Positions 30,396 to 39,514 of a stretch of 64,000 nt of DNA are shown piece by piece; the first letter of the stretch is position 1, and each line of letters opens with the position of its first letter. The notes under the pieces are model-generated. The model was not told where the DNA came from. It saw nothing but the letters and a program-made list of their open reading frames with translations, and made no database searches. Source of the DNA: Paractinoplanes rishiriensis (GTDB lineage Bacteria; Actinomycetota; Actinomycetes; Mycobacteriales; Micromonosporaceae); NCBI RefSeq assembly GCF_016862375.1, contig NZ_BOMV01000011.1, positions 1 to 64,000 of the forward strand, read 5' to 3'. A program made the position numbers and the translations under genes.

Positions 30396-30413
30396 GGTGA
30401 ACGGCGAATGAAC
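30396..30413 (-). promoter_or_regulatory. PHO box (PhoP-binding direct repeats) upstream of phoX
   Basis: On the minus strand GTTCATT (30407-30413) and GTTCACC (30396-30402) form direct repeats spaced exactly 11 bp, the layout of actinomycete PHO boxes (GTTCACC units). It lies about 86 bp upstream of the phoX start. TTGACT and CCTAGCGT further downstream are candidate promoter elements. Confidence 0.75.
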
Positions 30414-30480
30414 GTGTCGGCGGCCACGCCGCGGACCGGGCACGACGGGCGCCCGGCCGGTCGCCGATTACCATGCCCAG

Positions 30481-33306
30481 GTGAACCCGGAAGACCTCAT
30501 CCGCCGTCTCGGCACGGCCGGCGTCGGCGACGTGCTGGCGGACGCGGCGCATCGCTCAGCGTACGCTTCCGACGCCTCGCTGTACCGGGTCGTGCCGCTG
30601 GCGGTGGTCCGGCCCCGGTCCGCCGACGAGGTGGCCGCCACGCTCGAGGTCTGCCGCACGGCCGGGGTGCCGATCACGGCCCGCGGCGCCGGCACGTCGG
30701 TGGCCGGCAACGCCATCGGCCGCGGCGTGGTGATCGACTTCAGCCGCCACCTCAACCGGGTGCTCGAGGTCGACCCGGCCACCCGCACGGCCCGCGTCGA
30801 GGCCGGCACCATCCACGCCACGCTCCAGGCAGCGGCCCGCCCGCACGGCCTGCGCTTCGGCCCCGACCCGTCGACGCACACCCGCTGCACGATCGGCGGC
30901 ATGATCGGCAACAACTCCTGCGGCTCGCGGACCCTGGGCTACGGGCGCACCTCCGACAACGTGGCGGCGCTCTCGGCGTACACCGTCGATGGTGAAAAGC
31001 TGATCACCGGGCGGGATGAGCAGGGCCGCCCCACCGCCGAAGGGGCCAAGGAGATCACCACCGCCCTGGCCGGCGTGATCGGCGCCAACCTGGCGGTCGG
31101 CCGCACCGAGTTCGCGACCTTCGGCCGCCAGGTGTCCGGCTACGCGGTCGAGCACCTGCTGCCCGAGAACGGCTTCAACCTGACCGAGTTCCTGGTCGGC
31201 AGCGAGGGCACGCTCGCGGTGGTGACCGAGGCGACGGTACGCCTCGTGGTCGACCCGAAATACCGGCTGCTCGTGGTGCTGGGCTACCCCGACTTCGGTA
31301 CCGCCGGCGACGCGGTGCCGGCGATCCTGCCGTTCGCGCCGACCGCCTGCGAGGGCATCGACTCCCGGATCATCGAGGTGGTCCGCAGCCGCCGCGGCCC
31401 CGACGCCGTGCCGCCGCTGCCGGCCGGCGCGTCCTGGCTGTTCGTCGAGATCGCCGGCGACGAGCTGGACGCCGCCCGCGAGCGTGCGCAGCGCCTGGCC
31501 ACCTCGGTCGGAGCGCTGGACAGCCTGGTGGTCGAGGACCCGGTGGCCGCGGCTCCGCTGTGGCGCATCCGCGAGGACGGCGCCGGACTGGCCGGCCGGG
31601 CGCCCTCCGGCCGGCCCGCGCACGCCGGTTGGGAGGACGCCGCCGTTCCGCCGGCGAAGATCGGTGCCTATCTCCGCGATTTCGATGCGCTGGTCGACCA
31701 GCACGGGCTTTCGGCGATGCCGTACGGGCATCTGGGCGACGGATGCCTGCACGTACGCCTGGACTTTCCGCTCGACAAGCCCGGCGGTCCCGGCAGGTTC
31801 CGCGCGTTCCTGGAGGACGCCGCCGACCTGGTGGTCCGCTACGGCGGCTCGCTCTCCGGCGAACACGGCGACGGCCGCGCCCGCAGCGAACTGCTGCCCC
31901 GGATGTACACGCCCGCGGCCATGGAACTCTTCGGCGCGATCAAGGCGACCTTCGACCCCGGAAATCTGCTGAACCCCGGCGTGCTGGTCGACCCCGATCC
32001 GATGGACGCGAACATCCGGGTCGCGTCGGCTCAGCCCGTACGCCAGCCTCTTGCTTTTGCCTATCACCACGACAGCGGCGACTTCAACCAGGCCGTGCAC
32101 CGCTGCACCGGCGTCGGCAAATGTCGCGCCGACAACACCGGCACCGGCGGCGTGATGTGCCCGTCCTACCTGGCCACCAGGACCGAGAAGGACTCGACCC
32201 GCGGCCGGGCCCGGGTGCTGCAGGAGATGCTGGACGGCGACCTGGCCCCCGACTGGCGCGCGCCGGCCGTGCACGACGCGCTCGACCTGTGCCTGTCCTG
32301 CAAGGGCTGCCTGTCGGACTGCCCGACCGGGATCGACATGGCCGCGTACAAGGCCGAGGTTCTGCACCAGAGCTACCGTCGGCGTCTGCGCCCGCGCTCG
32401 CACTACTCGCTGGGGATGCTGCCGCGCTGGTCCCGCCTGGCCTCCCGCCTGCCCCGGCTGGCCAACCGCCTGGTCTCGGCGCCCGGCCTGCGTCGCCTGG
32501 CGCTGTTCTTCGCCGGCGTCGACGCGCGGCGCTCGATCCCCGCCTTCGCCGACCGGACCTTCCGCAAGTCTTTCCGCCCCGCTCGGGCGCAGGGCAAACC
32601 GGTCCTGCTGTTCGTCGACAGCTTCACCGACCACTTCGCCCCCGACATCGCCCACGCCGCCGTCGAGGTGCTGACCGCGGCCGGCTACGCCCCCGAGATC
32701 ACCACCGAGAAGGCGTGCTGCGGCCTGACCTGGATCAGCACCGGCCAGCTGGACGCCGCCAAGCGCATCCTCGGCGACACGGTCGACGCCCTGCAGGGCG
32801 CCGTGTCGCGGGGCATCCCGATCGTCGGCCTGGAACCGTCGTGCACCGGCGTCCTGCGCAGCGACCTGCCCGAGTTGGTGGACACGGATGCCGCTCGCGA
32901 GGTGGCCGCCGCCACGGTCACGGTCGCCGAGTTGCTGGCGCGCACCCCCGGCTGGCAGCCCCCGTCCCTGGCCGGCGTCAAGGTGATCGCCCAGCCGCAC
33001 TGCCACCACCACGCCGTGATGGGTTGGAGCCCCGACGCCAAACTCCTGAAGTCCGCCGGTGCCGAGGTGACCCGCCTGGGCGGTTGCTGCGGCCTGGCCG
33101 GCAACTTCGGCGTGGAGCGCGGCCACTACGAGGTCTCGGTGCAGGTGGCCGAGCAGCAGTTGCTGCCGGCGCTGCGGAACGCCGCCGAGGGCGACGTGTT
33201 TCTGGCCGACGGCTTCTCCTGCCGGACCCAGTCGACCGACCTGGCCGGCGTCCCCGGCCGGCATCTGGTGCAGTTGCTGGCCGACCACCTGCCGAAGGAA
33301 AGGTAG
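30481..33306 (+). CDS. FAD-linked oxidase / Fe-S protein (D-lactate or 2-hydroxyacid dehydrogenase type)
   Basis: Protein of 941 aa from GTG 30481. Residues about 38-215 are the FAD-binding PCMH fold (ITARGAGTSVAGNAIGRG, IGGMIGNNSCGSRTLGYGRTSDNV). About 220-515 are the FAD-oxidase C domain (MPYGHLGDGCLHVRLD, SGEHGDGRARSELL). A 4Fe-4S module follows (CTGVGKCRADN, MCPSY, CLSCKGCLSDCPTG). The tail has two cysteine CCG blocks (ACCGLTWIS, GGCCGLAGNFG). This is the YdiJ/Dld-type fusion that oxidises a 2-hydroxyacid and passes electrons to the membrane. Soluble-looking, no signal peptide. Exact substrate unresolved. Confidence 0.9.
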   Translation: MNPEDLIRRLGTAGVGDVLADAAHRSAYASDASLYRVVPLAVVRPRSADEVAATLEVCRTAGVPITARGAGTSVAGNAIGRGVVIDFSRHLNRVLEVDPATRTARVEAGTIHATLQAAARPHGLRFGPDPSTHTRCTIGGMIGNNSCGSRTLGYGRTSDNVAALSAYTVDGEKLITGRDEQGRPTAEGAKEITTALAGVIGANLAVGRTEFATFGRQVSGYAVEHLLPENGFNLTEFLVGSEGTLAVVTEATVRLVVDPKYRLLVVLGYPDFGTAGDAVPAILPFAPTACEGIDSRIIEVVRSRRGPDAVPPLPAGASWLFVEIAGDELDAARERAQRLATSVGALDSLVVEDPVAAAPLWRIREDGAGLAGRAPSGRPAHAGWEDAAVPPAKIGAYLRDFDALVDQHGLSAMPYGHLGDGCLHVRLDFPLDKPGGPGRFRAFLEDAADLVVRYGGSLSGEHGDGRARSELLPRMYTPAAMELFGAIKATFDPGNLLNPGVLVDPDPMDANIRVASAQPVRQPLAFAYHHDSGDFNQAVHRCTGVGKCRADNTGTGGVMCPSYLATRTEKDSTRGRARVLQEMLDGDLAPDWRAPAVHDALDLCLSCKGCLSDCPTGIDMAAYKAEVLHQSYRRRLRPRSHYSLGMLPRWSRLASRLPRLANRLVSAPGLRRLALFFAGVDARRSIPAFADRTFRKSFRPARAQGKPVLLFVDSFTDHFAPDIAHAAVEVLTAAGYAPEITTEKACCGLTWISTGQLDAAKRILGDTVDALQGAVSRGIPIVGLEPSCTGVLRSDLPELVDTDAAREVAAATVTVAELLARTPGWQPPSLAGVKVIAQPHCHHHAVMGWSPDAKLLKSAGAEVTRLGGCCGLAGNFGVERGHYEVSVQVAEQQLLPALRNAAEGDVFLADGFSCRTQSTDLAGVPGRHLVQLLADHLPKER

Positions 33307-33420
33307 GAGGCGGCCCGCACTCCCACGCCGTGGGCTAGGCCGCCCGGGGTCGGGGAGCGCGGGCGGAGCGGGTGGGCTCGGGTAGGTGGCGGGACGCCAC
33401 CCGGCGTGACCACCGGCCGC

Positions 33421-33479
33421 GGGGCGGCTGGGTGAGGGGCGGCTGGGTGAGGGCGGCTGGGTGAGGGGCCGCTGGATGA
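33421..33479. repeat. 15-bp tandem repeat GGGGCGGCTGGGTGA
   Basis: Four adjacent units, the first two identical (33421-33435, 33436-33450), the third 14 bp, the fourth with two changes. They lie between the oxidase and a methyltransferase, with no gene on either strand. Confidence 0.85.
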
Positions 33480-33541
33480 GGGGGCCGGAGTAGGGGTCGC
33501 AAAGGGCGCGAAACGGTAATTTGATACGTGGGGGTGGGGGC

Positions 33542-34486
33542 ATGCGGTGGGCGTACAAGGCGATGGTTCAGAAGTTCTGTGCGGCGGCTCCTGGTGGGGA
33601 CGTTCTCTACCAGCGGATCCAACAGCGGTTTGGGCGGCTGGGTGCGGATCCGTTTCGGCGGTTGCCGACGCATGCCCGGATGGTTCGGCGGCTGCGGGAC
33701 ATGGGGTTCGGTGGGGAGGGCAGGCGGTGTCTGGAGATCGGGACCGGGCATCTGCCGGTGGCTCCGGTGGCCTTCTATCTCGTGGGGGCCCGCGAAACCG
33801 TCACCGTTGACCTGCATCGGCGGCTCAATCCGGAGTTGACCGCGGAGATGCTGCACCGGATGGCTGCGGCCGAGGATCAACTGCTGGAGTTGTACGACGG
33901 AGTCGTCGCGCCGGAGCTGCTGCGGGAGCGTCTCGCGGTGATCCGGGGGCTCGCGGGCCGGCCGTACGAGCTCCTGGAAAGAATTGGCGTGCGTTATGTC
34001 GCGCCGGGGGATGCCGCCCGCATGCCGGACCCGGACGGGAGTTTCGACCTCAGCTTTTCGGTGACGGTCCTCGAACATGTGACGCCGGGAGCGCTGCGGC
34101 AGATTCTCGCCGAGGCGCGCCGGCTACTTACCGCCGACGGCGTGGCCGCGCACCTGATCGACCCGAGCGACCACTTCGCGCATCAGGATCAGCGGATCAC
34201 CCGGATCAACTTCCTGCGGTTCTCGGAACGGGAGTGGCGCCGGGTCGGCGGGAACGAATTCTCCTACTGCAACCGGCTGCGGGCGCCCGAGCTGGAGCGA
34301 CTGTTCGACGAGGCCGGCTTCGGGATCGAGCGCTCGGAGCGGACCGTCGACGAGCGGTCGCGGGCCGCGCTGGCCCGGGGGTTCCCGGTGCACCCGGACT
34401 TCCGGCGGTTCGAGCCGGCTGAGCTCTGCACCACCGAGCTGGAGATCTACGCCCGGCCCCGGACCAGCGCGAGCCTGCCTACCTGA
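33542..34486 (+). CDS. SAM-dependent methyltransferase
   Basis: About 314 aa from ATG 33542, with a G-rich stretch just upstream. Class I fold: motif I CLEIGTGHLPVAPVAFYLVG, acidic residue ending strand 2 in VTVDLHRR, and the post-I region DGSFDLSFSVTVLEHVTPG. A helical insertion of about 80 residues separates strand 2 from motif post-I. The tail (TTELEIYARPR) is typical of O-methyltransferase-like proteins. It overlaps the convergent peptidase gene by 8 bp. Substrate unknown. Confidence 0.85.
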   Translation: MRWAYKAMVQKFCAAAPGGDVLYQRIQQRFGRLGADPFRRLPTHARMVRRLRDMGFGGEGRRCLEIGTGHLPVAPVAFYLVGARETVTVDLHRRLNPELTAEMLHRMAAAEDQLLELYDGVVAPELLRERLAVIRGLAGRPYELLERIGVRYVAPGDAARMPDPDGSFDLSFSVTVLEHVTPGALRQILAEARRLLTADGVAAHLIDPSDHFAHQDQRITRINFLRFSEREWRRVGGNEFSYCNRLRAPELERLFDEAGFGIERSERTVDERSRAALARGFPVHPDFRRFEPAELCTTELEIYARPRTSASLPT

Positions 34487-35303
34487 TCCGTGTCATCAGC
34501 TCGCTGACGACCTCTTTTGCCAGCTCCGGGGGAATGGCCGCGGCGATCACCGCGGGTGGCATGCCGGACAGGACCGCGACGGCGATCATGGGCTCGGTGG
34601 CGCTGGGCTCGCCGGCCAACTGCGAGACCAGGGCCAGGGTCTGCTTGAGCATGGGGATGACCTGGTTGTCCAGCCGGGTGACGTTGGTGGCCAGCGCCCG
34701 CTGGTCGTCGCGGTACTCCATCATCCGCAGGTCGCCGCCCATGCGGCGGTTCGTGGCGCCGTTGTCGTACGGGTTGGGCTCGGTGTGGTTCCACACCCGC
34801 TGTTCCACGCGCGCGGCGATCCTTTCGATCTCTGCGTCGGTGAGTGCCACCAGTTCCTCCAGATGCCATGAGGCGGTCGACGCCTCGCGGGCTGTTTCGT
34901 ACGAGGCCGAGAAATGGGCATGTGCCGTGTGCGGGCTCGCCCCGCTGTAGGACTGCTGCGCCCACCCGTTGGAGGCCTGCCAGATGCGTTTGTTGTAGAT
35001 GATGTACCGCAGTCTGTTCTCGGCTCCCGAGCGGCAGCGTCCGAGCAGGAATTGCACCACCCTCTCCATAGTCAGTCCGGGTACGCGCAGGTCGACGTCC
35101 ACGTCGACGGCGTGCACCTCGTTGATCGAATCGGCATCCCGGATCGGCACCGCGCCGGTCTCGTCGGGGTTGTGGTCGGAGACCGTGTTCTGGTGCGCGG
35201 TGTCCCCGATCGAGCCGTCCGTAGTGGTGTCTCGATCCGGGGCAATCCGGTTGAATTCCGTCCGGAGCTGCACGAGGCAGGGGACTAGGATCCAGTCCGC
35301 CAT
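34479..35303 (-). CDS. M15-like (D-Ala-D-Ala peptidase fold) protein, phage-endolysin-like
   Basis: About 274 aa from ATG 35303; the preceding 45 codons are not convincing. The zinc-ligand set of M15 peptidases is visible: SDHNPDE, then HAVDVDVDLR, and PHTAHAHFS near 148. The first 165 residues are the catalytic domain without a signal peptide. The C-terminal 110 are helical (RRMGGDLRMMEYRDDQRALATNVTRLDNQV), as in tail-associated lysins. No holin, portal or capsid gene is nearby, so it is an isolated remnant or a domesticated lysin. Activity on peptidoglycan is inferred from the family. Confidence 0.75.
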   Translation of the reverse strand: MADWILVPCLVQLRTEFNRIAPDRDTTTDGSIGDTAHQNTVSDHNPDETGAVPIRDADSINEVHAVDVDVDLRVPGLTMERVVQFLLGRCRSGAENRLRYIIYNKRIWQASNGWAQQSYSGASPHTAHAHFSASYETAREASTASWHLEELVALTDAEIERIAARVEQRVWNHTEPNPYDNGATNRRMGGDLRMMEYRDDQRALATNVTRLDNQVIPMLKQTLALVSQLAGEPSATEPMIAVAVLSGMPPAVIAAAIPPELAKEVVSELMTRIR

Positions 35304-35444
35304 CAGGCTCCCTTCGCGGTCCTTTCTCCGGTGAACACGGACAGCGCGTTCAAAGCGTTGAGGAAGGTACCCAATCACGGCACGCGCAACACGGGACACG
35401 CCCGCCACTCGGCTGAGTGACGGGCGTGTCCGGTGCACGGAGAG

Positions 35445-36395
35445 TTACGGGAGCAGCTGCTCCAGGGTCGGCACCTTCTTGAAGATGCCGTCCACGGTGC
35501 CCAGCTGGGCGACCCGCTCCAGCGACGTCCGGTTGATGTCCTGCGGCCAGTTGGGCAGGATCATCGCGATTCGGACCGTGTCGTTGATCGTGGTGTACGT
35601 GCCCACCGTGTCCCGGACCTCGTCCGGGTGGGTGGCCGCGTACTGCATCGACTCGCGGATCGCCTCGGTGAAGCTGGTCACCAGCGCCGGGTTCTTGGCG
35701 ATGGTGTCCTTGCTGGTGAAGTAGAGCGCCACGGTCAGATCGGGCGCGGTGTCGACGAAGTTGGACGCCACCACGTTGCCGCCCTGGGTGAGCACCTCGG
35801 ACAGTTGCGGCTCCACCACCCACGCCGCGTCGACCTTGCCGGCCATCAGGGCGGCGGGCGCGGCCGGGAACGGCATGGCCTCGAACGTGATGTTGGTGGG
35901 GTCGCCGCCGTCCTCGCGCACCGACTGTCGCACCGTGGTGTCGCCGATGTTCTTCAGCGTGTTGACCGAGACCCTCTTGCCGGCCAGGTCCCTGGCGGAG
36001 CGGATCGGGCTACCGTCCTTGACCACGATCGCGGAGAAGTCGCGGCCGGTGCGCCCGGTGGAGGCGACGCCGCTGGCCACCGCCTTGAGCGGGGCGCCGT
36101 CGGCGGTCGCCGCGAGCAGCGAGGTGACGTTACTGAACCCGAACTGGTATTTGCCGCCGAGGACGCCCTTGACGATCGGCGCACCACCCTGTTCGGCGGT
36201 CAGATTGAGGTCGATTCCGCGCTTGCTGAAGAAACCCTTCTGCTTGCCGAGATAGATGGGCGCCGTGTCAATGATCGCGATGACCCCGACGTCGATCTTC
36301 GTACCCGTCGTCTGCTCCGCCTTGTCGTCCGGCCCGCAGGCCGATGCCGCCAACAGCGTCGCCAGCACGGCGACCGCGGCGAGGATCCGACGCAT
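35445..36395 (-). CDS. ABC-type substrate-binding lipoprotein, SsuA/NMT1-like (orphan)
   Basis: About 316 aa from ATG 36395. Signal peptide MRRILAAVAVLATLLAASAC ends in a lipobox with Cys20, so it is a lipoprotein. The fold is the NMT1/SsuA periplasmic-binding type, with IYLGKQKGFFSKRGIDLNLT, then VSVNTLKNIGD and AAWVVEPQ, used for aliphatic sulfonates, taurine, thiamine precursors and similar ligands. No permease or ATPase is adjacent, unlike normal loci. It may pair with a system elsewhere. Confidence 0.88.
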   Translation of the reverse strand: MRRILAAVAVLATLLAASACGPDDKAEQTTGTKIDVGVIAIIDTAPIYLGKQKGFFSKRGIDLNLTAEQGGAPIVKGVLGGKYQFGFSNVTSLLAATADGAPLKAVASGVASTGRTGRDFSAIVVKDGSPIRSARDLAGKRVSVNTLKNIGDTTVRQSVREDGGDPTNITFEAMPFPAAPAALMAGKVDAAWVVEPQLSEVLTQGGNVVASNFVDTAPDLTVALYFTSKDTIAKNPALVTSFTEAIRESMQYAATHPDEVRDTVGTYTTINDTVRIAMILPNWPQDINRTSLERVAQLGTVDGIFKKVPTLEQLLP

Positions 36396-36495
36396 GTTCC
36401 GCTCCCATGGAAAAGTCACATCGACGCCTTTATGCGCCGGGCGAACCGTACCCTGATCTCCGCCCATACGGGACGGGCGGAATGGTCACAATTGA

Positions 36496-38283
36496 TCAGC
36501 CCACCGGTGTGGCGGTGAGTGGCAGCCGGGCGGAGACTACACCGCCGGTCTCGCCCGCCCGCGCCGCGAGGGTGCCGCCGAGCATCTCGGCCCGTTCGCG
36601 CATCGCGGTGAGTCCGCATCCGGGCACCCACGGTGTTCGCGCCGGCCCGTCGTCGTGCACCTCGACGGCCAGTTCCCGGTCGTCCGCCAAGGTCAGGATC
36701 ACGGTGGCGCGCTCACCGCGCGAGTGCCGGGCCGCGTTGGTGAGGGCTTCGACCACGATCCGGTACGCGGTGACCTCGACGGCGGCGCCGAGCGGCGGCA
36801 ACGGGCCGGGCACCTGCACGTCGACGTCCAGCGGCCGGCCGTCCGGGCGCAGCAGATGCCGCGCGTGCTGCCGGACGGTCTGCTCCAGGCCCACCTGGTC
36901 GAGGCTGGGCGGGCGCAGGCCCTCGACCAGCCGGCGGATCTCGACGATCGCCTCGCCGGCCTCCTGGCGTACCCCGGTCAGCAGCTCGGCGGCCCGGTCC
37001 GGGTCGCGTCCGAGCACGTTGCGGGCGGCGTCCGCGGCGTACGCGACCCCGGTCAGTCGCGGCCCGATCCCGTCGTGCAGGTCGCGTCGCAGCCGGCGCC
37101 GCTCCTCCTCGATGGCGGCCACCACGGCGGCGCGCGACGCCTGCACCTCGGCGCGCAGCCGGCGGGCGTGCATGAGCTGGGCCAGCGCGGGAGTGAGCAC
37201 GGCCAGCACCTGCTCGTCCTCGCGGAGCAGGGTCAGGTGCCCGGGCCGCAGCCCGACCTCAAGGTGGCCGACGCCCGGATCAACCCCCGAAAGCGAGCGG
37301 CGTACCACGGCCTCCGGGGGTTTGCCGCTCACCGCGACCGGCTCGCCGGAGCCGTCGACCAGCGCGGCGTACGGCAGATTCAGTGACTCCCGCAGCGACC
37401 GCAGGGCCGGCACCGGGTCGTCGCTGAGCCGTTCGCCGGCCCGGGTGGCCGCCTGGATCGGGTCGCTCCGGGCGCCGAACAACAACTGCTCGATGACCTG
37501 CCGGAACAGCCGGGCGAACGGGGCGTAGCCGAGCGCGCAGACGGCCGCCAGCAGGCCCAGCCCGCCGGGCGCGATCTCGACCGGGTGCCCGGCGATGGTC
37601 TCGATGCCGCTGAGCAGGCCGGCGTACACGCTCATCACCAGCAGTACCGTGCCGGCGTGCACGCTGAACCCGAGGGCCAGCGCGCGCGCGTCCCGGACGC
37701 CGGGCGCCACCAGGCCGAGCGCCAGGCAGGCGATGAAGACGACGCCGGCGGCCAGGTCGAGGACGGCGGCCGCCTCCTGGCTGGCGACGAAAAGGTTGAG
37801 GCAGGCGAGCAGGGTGCCGGGGAACGCGCCGAGCGCCAGCCACTGCAGGGCGCGCCGGCCGGCCGGATCGGCGTATTCGTAGCGCCACCACTGCACCGCG
37901 AGCACCAGCAGGAAGGCGACGATCCCGCTCAGGCCGCTGGAGGCGTACGGGTGCGGTGTGATGAGCGCGACGCTGCCGGAGACCGCCACTACTCCCACCG
38001 CCACCCAGCCCAGCCCGGCGGGCGGGCGGCCGTCCGGGTAGAGCACCAGAGCGGTCGGCAGCAGCACCAGCACGCTGAGCACCCAGAGCCGGTCGGTGAG
38101 CGGCGACGAGCCCGCGGCCAGGCGCAGCACCACGGCGGCCAACCCGGTGGCCGCGGCGGCGAGGAGCAGGCCGAACACGGTGGCCGGGATCTTGCGGACC
38201 ACCCGCAGGCCGATCGTGGCTCCGGCCAGGACGAGCAGCCCCGCGCCGAACGGTACCCAGATGGTCCACTCGTCGCGGGTCAC
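36496..38283 (-). CDS. Sensor histidine kinase, NarL-type (HisKA_3)
   Basis: Protein of 595 aa. Residues 1-270 have about eight membrane helices; then a GAF-like segment (about 285-375) with no obvious cofactor residues. The dimerisation/phosphoacceptor region is EEERRRLRRDLHDGIGPRLTG, with the His in DLHDG. The ATPase has TAYRIVVEALTNAARHS and a GLTAMRERAEMLGG lid. The ATG overlaps the stop of the response regulator by 4 bp, so the regulator is made first and the kinase is coupled to it. Confidence 0.92.
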   Translation of the reverse strand: MTRDEWTIWVPFGAGLLVLAGATIGLRVVRKIPATVFGLLLAAAATGLAAVVLRLAAGSSPLTDRLWVLSVLVLLPTALVLYPDGRPPAGLGWVAVGVVAVSGSVALITPHPYASSGLSGIVAFLLVLAVQWWRYEYADPAGRRALQWLALGAFPGTLLACLNLFVASQEAAAVLDLAAGVVFIACLALGLVAPGVRDARALALGFSVHAGTVLLVMSVYAGLLSGIETIAGHPVEIAPGGLGLLAAVCALGYAPFARLFRQVIEQLLFGARSDPIQAATRAGERLSDDPVPALRSLRESLNLPYAALVDGSGEPVAVSGKPPEAVVRRSLSGVDPGVGHLEVGLRPGHLTLLREDEQVLAVLTPALAQLMHARRLRAEVQASRAAVVAAIEEERRRLRRDLHDGIGPRLTGVAYAADAARNVLGRDPDRAAELLTGVRQEAGEAIVEIRRLVEGLRPPSLDQVGLEQTVRQHARHLLRPDGRPLDVDVQVPGPLPPLGAAVEVTAYRIVVEALTNAARHSRGERATVILTLADDRELAVEVHDDGPARTPWVPGCGLTAMRERAEMLGGTLAARAGETGGVVSARLPLTATPVG

Positions 38284-38948
38284 GCCGGCCGGCCCCGCCC
38301 CAGGCCGCCGTCGCGGGCCCGGACGATGGCCGCCGACCGGTCGGTGACCTGGAGCTTCGTGAAGATCGTGGAGAGGTGGTTGGCGACCGTCTTGGGTGCC
38401 ATCCCGAGTTCGGTGGCGATCGCCGCGTTGCGCCGGCCCTGCGCCACCAGCTCCAGCACGTCGCGCTCGCGCGGGGTCAGCTCGGGGAACGGCGTGGCGG
38501 ACTGCGGCTCGCGGGCGAACAGTCCGAGCACCCGGGCCGCCACGCCCGGCCCGAAGATCGCCTCGCCGGCCACCACCGCCTTGAGCGCCCGGTCGATCTC
38601 CTCCTGGGCGGCGCCTTTGAGCAGGTAGCCGCGGGCGCCGGCCTGCATGGCGGCGAACACCACGTCGTCGTCCTCGGCCATCGACAGCACCAGGACCGCG
38701 GTGCCGGGCGCTGCCCGGACGATCCGCCGGGTGGCCTCGACGCCGTCCACGTGCGGCATCAGTACATCCATGATCACCGCGTCCGGCCGGTGCAGCTGCA
38801 CCTCGCGGACCGCCTGCTCGCCGTCGGCCGCCTCACCCACCACCCGGAAGCCGTCGAACGACTCGATCAGGGCCCGCAGCCCGCCGCGCACGACCGGGTG
38901 ATCGTCGACCAGGACGACGGTGATGGGCTTGCCGGGCGGCGGCGTCAT
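38280..38948 (-). CDS. NarL/FixJ-family response regulator
   Basis: Protein of 222 aa from ATG 38948. The receiver domain has the acidic pair in VVLVDDHPVVRGG and the phosphorylated Asp in AVIMDVLMP. A LuxR-type HTH is at about 150-215 (LTPRERDVLELVAQGRRNAAIATELG, KTVANHLSTIF). It is coupled by ATGA to the kinase downstream and diverges from a small membrane protein 149 bp away that it may control. Confidence 0.93.
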   Translation of the reverse strand: MTPPPGKPITVVLVDDHPVVRGGLRALIESFDGFRVVGEAADGEQAVREVQLHRPDAVIMDVLMPHVDGVEATRRIVRAAPGTAVLVLSMAEDDDVVFAAMQAGARGYLLKGAAQEEIDRALKAVVAGEAIFGPGVAARVLGLFAREPQSATPFPELTPRERDVLELVAQGRRNAAIATELGMAPKTVANHLSTIFTKLQVTDRSAAIVRARDGGLGRGRPA

Positions 38949-39097
38949 CGGTCCATCATGAGGGCAGCGCCGTACCCCGACCCAGGAACTCCTTCCCGGG
39001 TGCGGCCGGGAGATTTCCCGGTACGGGGGGCGCCGCGACCGATCCGGCCGGAACCGGTCCGTCCGCATGCTCGACGCATCGGCACCGCAGGGAGCGG

Positions 39098-39496
39098 ATG
39101 CCGGACCGATCCGGGGTGATTGTTGTGCAGTTCTCCAAGCTCAACCGCGCGGGCCTGGTGCTCGCTTTCCTGCTCGGCGTCGTGGACATGCTCGCGGTGC
39201 TGGCGCCCACACCCGACGGTGAGGTGGGCCCGCCGTTCGCGATCCTGGTGATCGACGCCCTGCTCGGCCTGCTCACCGTGGTCGCCGTGGTGGTGGCCTG
39301 GCGGTCCGGCAGGCGCGGCGCCGTGCGGATCGCGGCCGGCGCCCGCATCGTCTCGATGATCACGGCGCTGCCGGCGTTCTTCGTCGACGTGCCGGCCGCG
39401 GTGCAGGCGCTGGTCGCCGTCTTCGTGGTGGTCACCATCTCCTGCGTGGCGATGATGCTGACGCCGGCGCGCCGGCCGGTTCCCGTCACCGACTGA
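39098..39496 (+). CDS. Small four-helix membrane protein
   Basis: Protein of 132 aa with four hydrophobic helices (LVLAFLLGVVDMLAVLA; AILVIDALLGLLTVVAVVVAW; MITALPAFFVDV; VAVFVVVTISCVAMML). GGAG lies upstream of ATG 39098; a GTG at 39125 would give a shorter start at VQFSKLNRAG. No family recognised. The divergent position beside a two-component regulator suggests it is part of that response. Confidence 0.65.
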   Translation: MPDRSGVIVVQFSKLNRAGLVLAFLLGVVDMLAVLAPTPDGEVGPPFAILVIDALLGLLTVVAVVVAWRSGRRGAVRIAAGARIVSMITALPAFFVDVPAAVQALVAVFVVVTISCVAMMLTPARRPVPVTD

Positions 39497-39514
39497 AGCC
39501 GGCCCACCGGCCGG

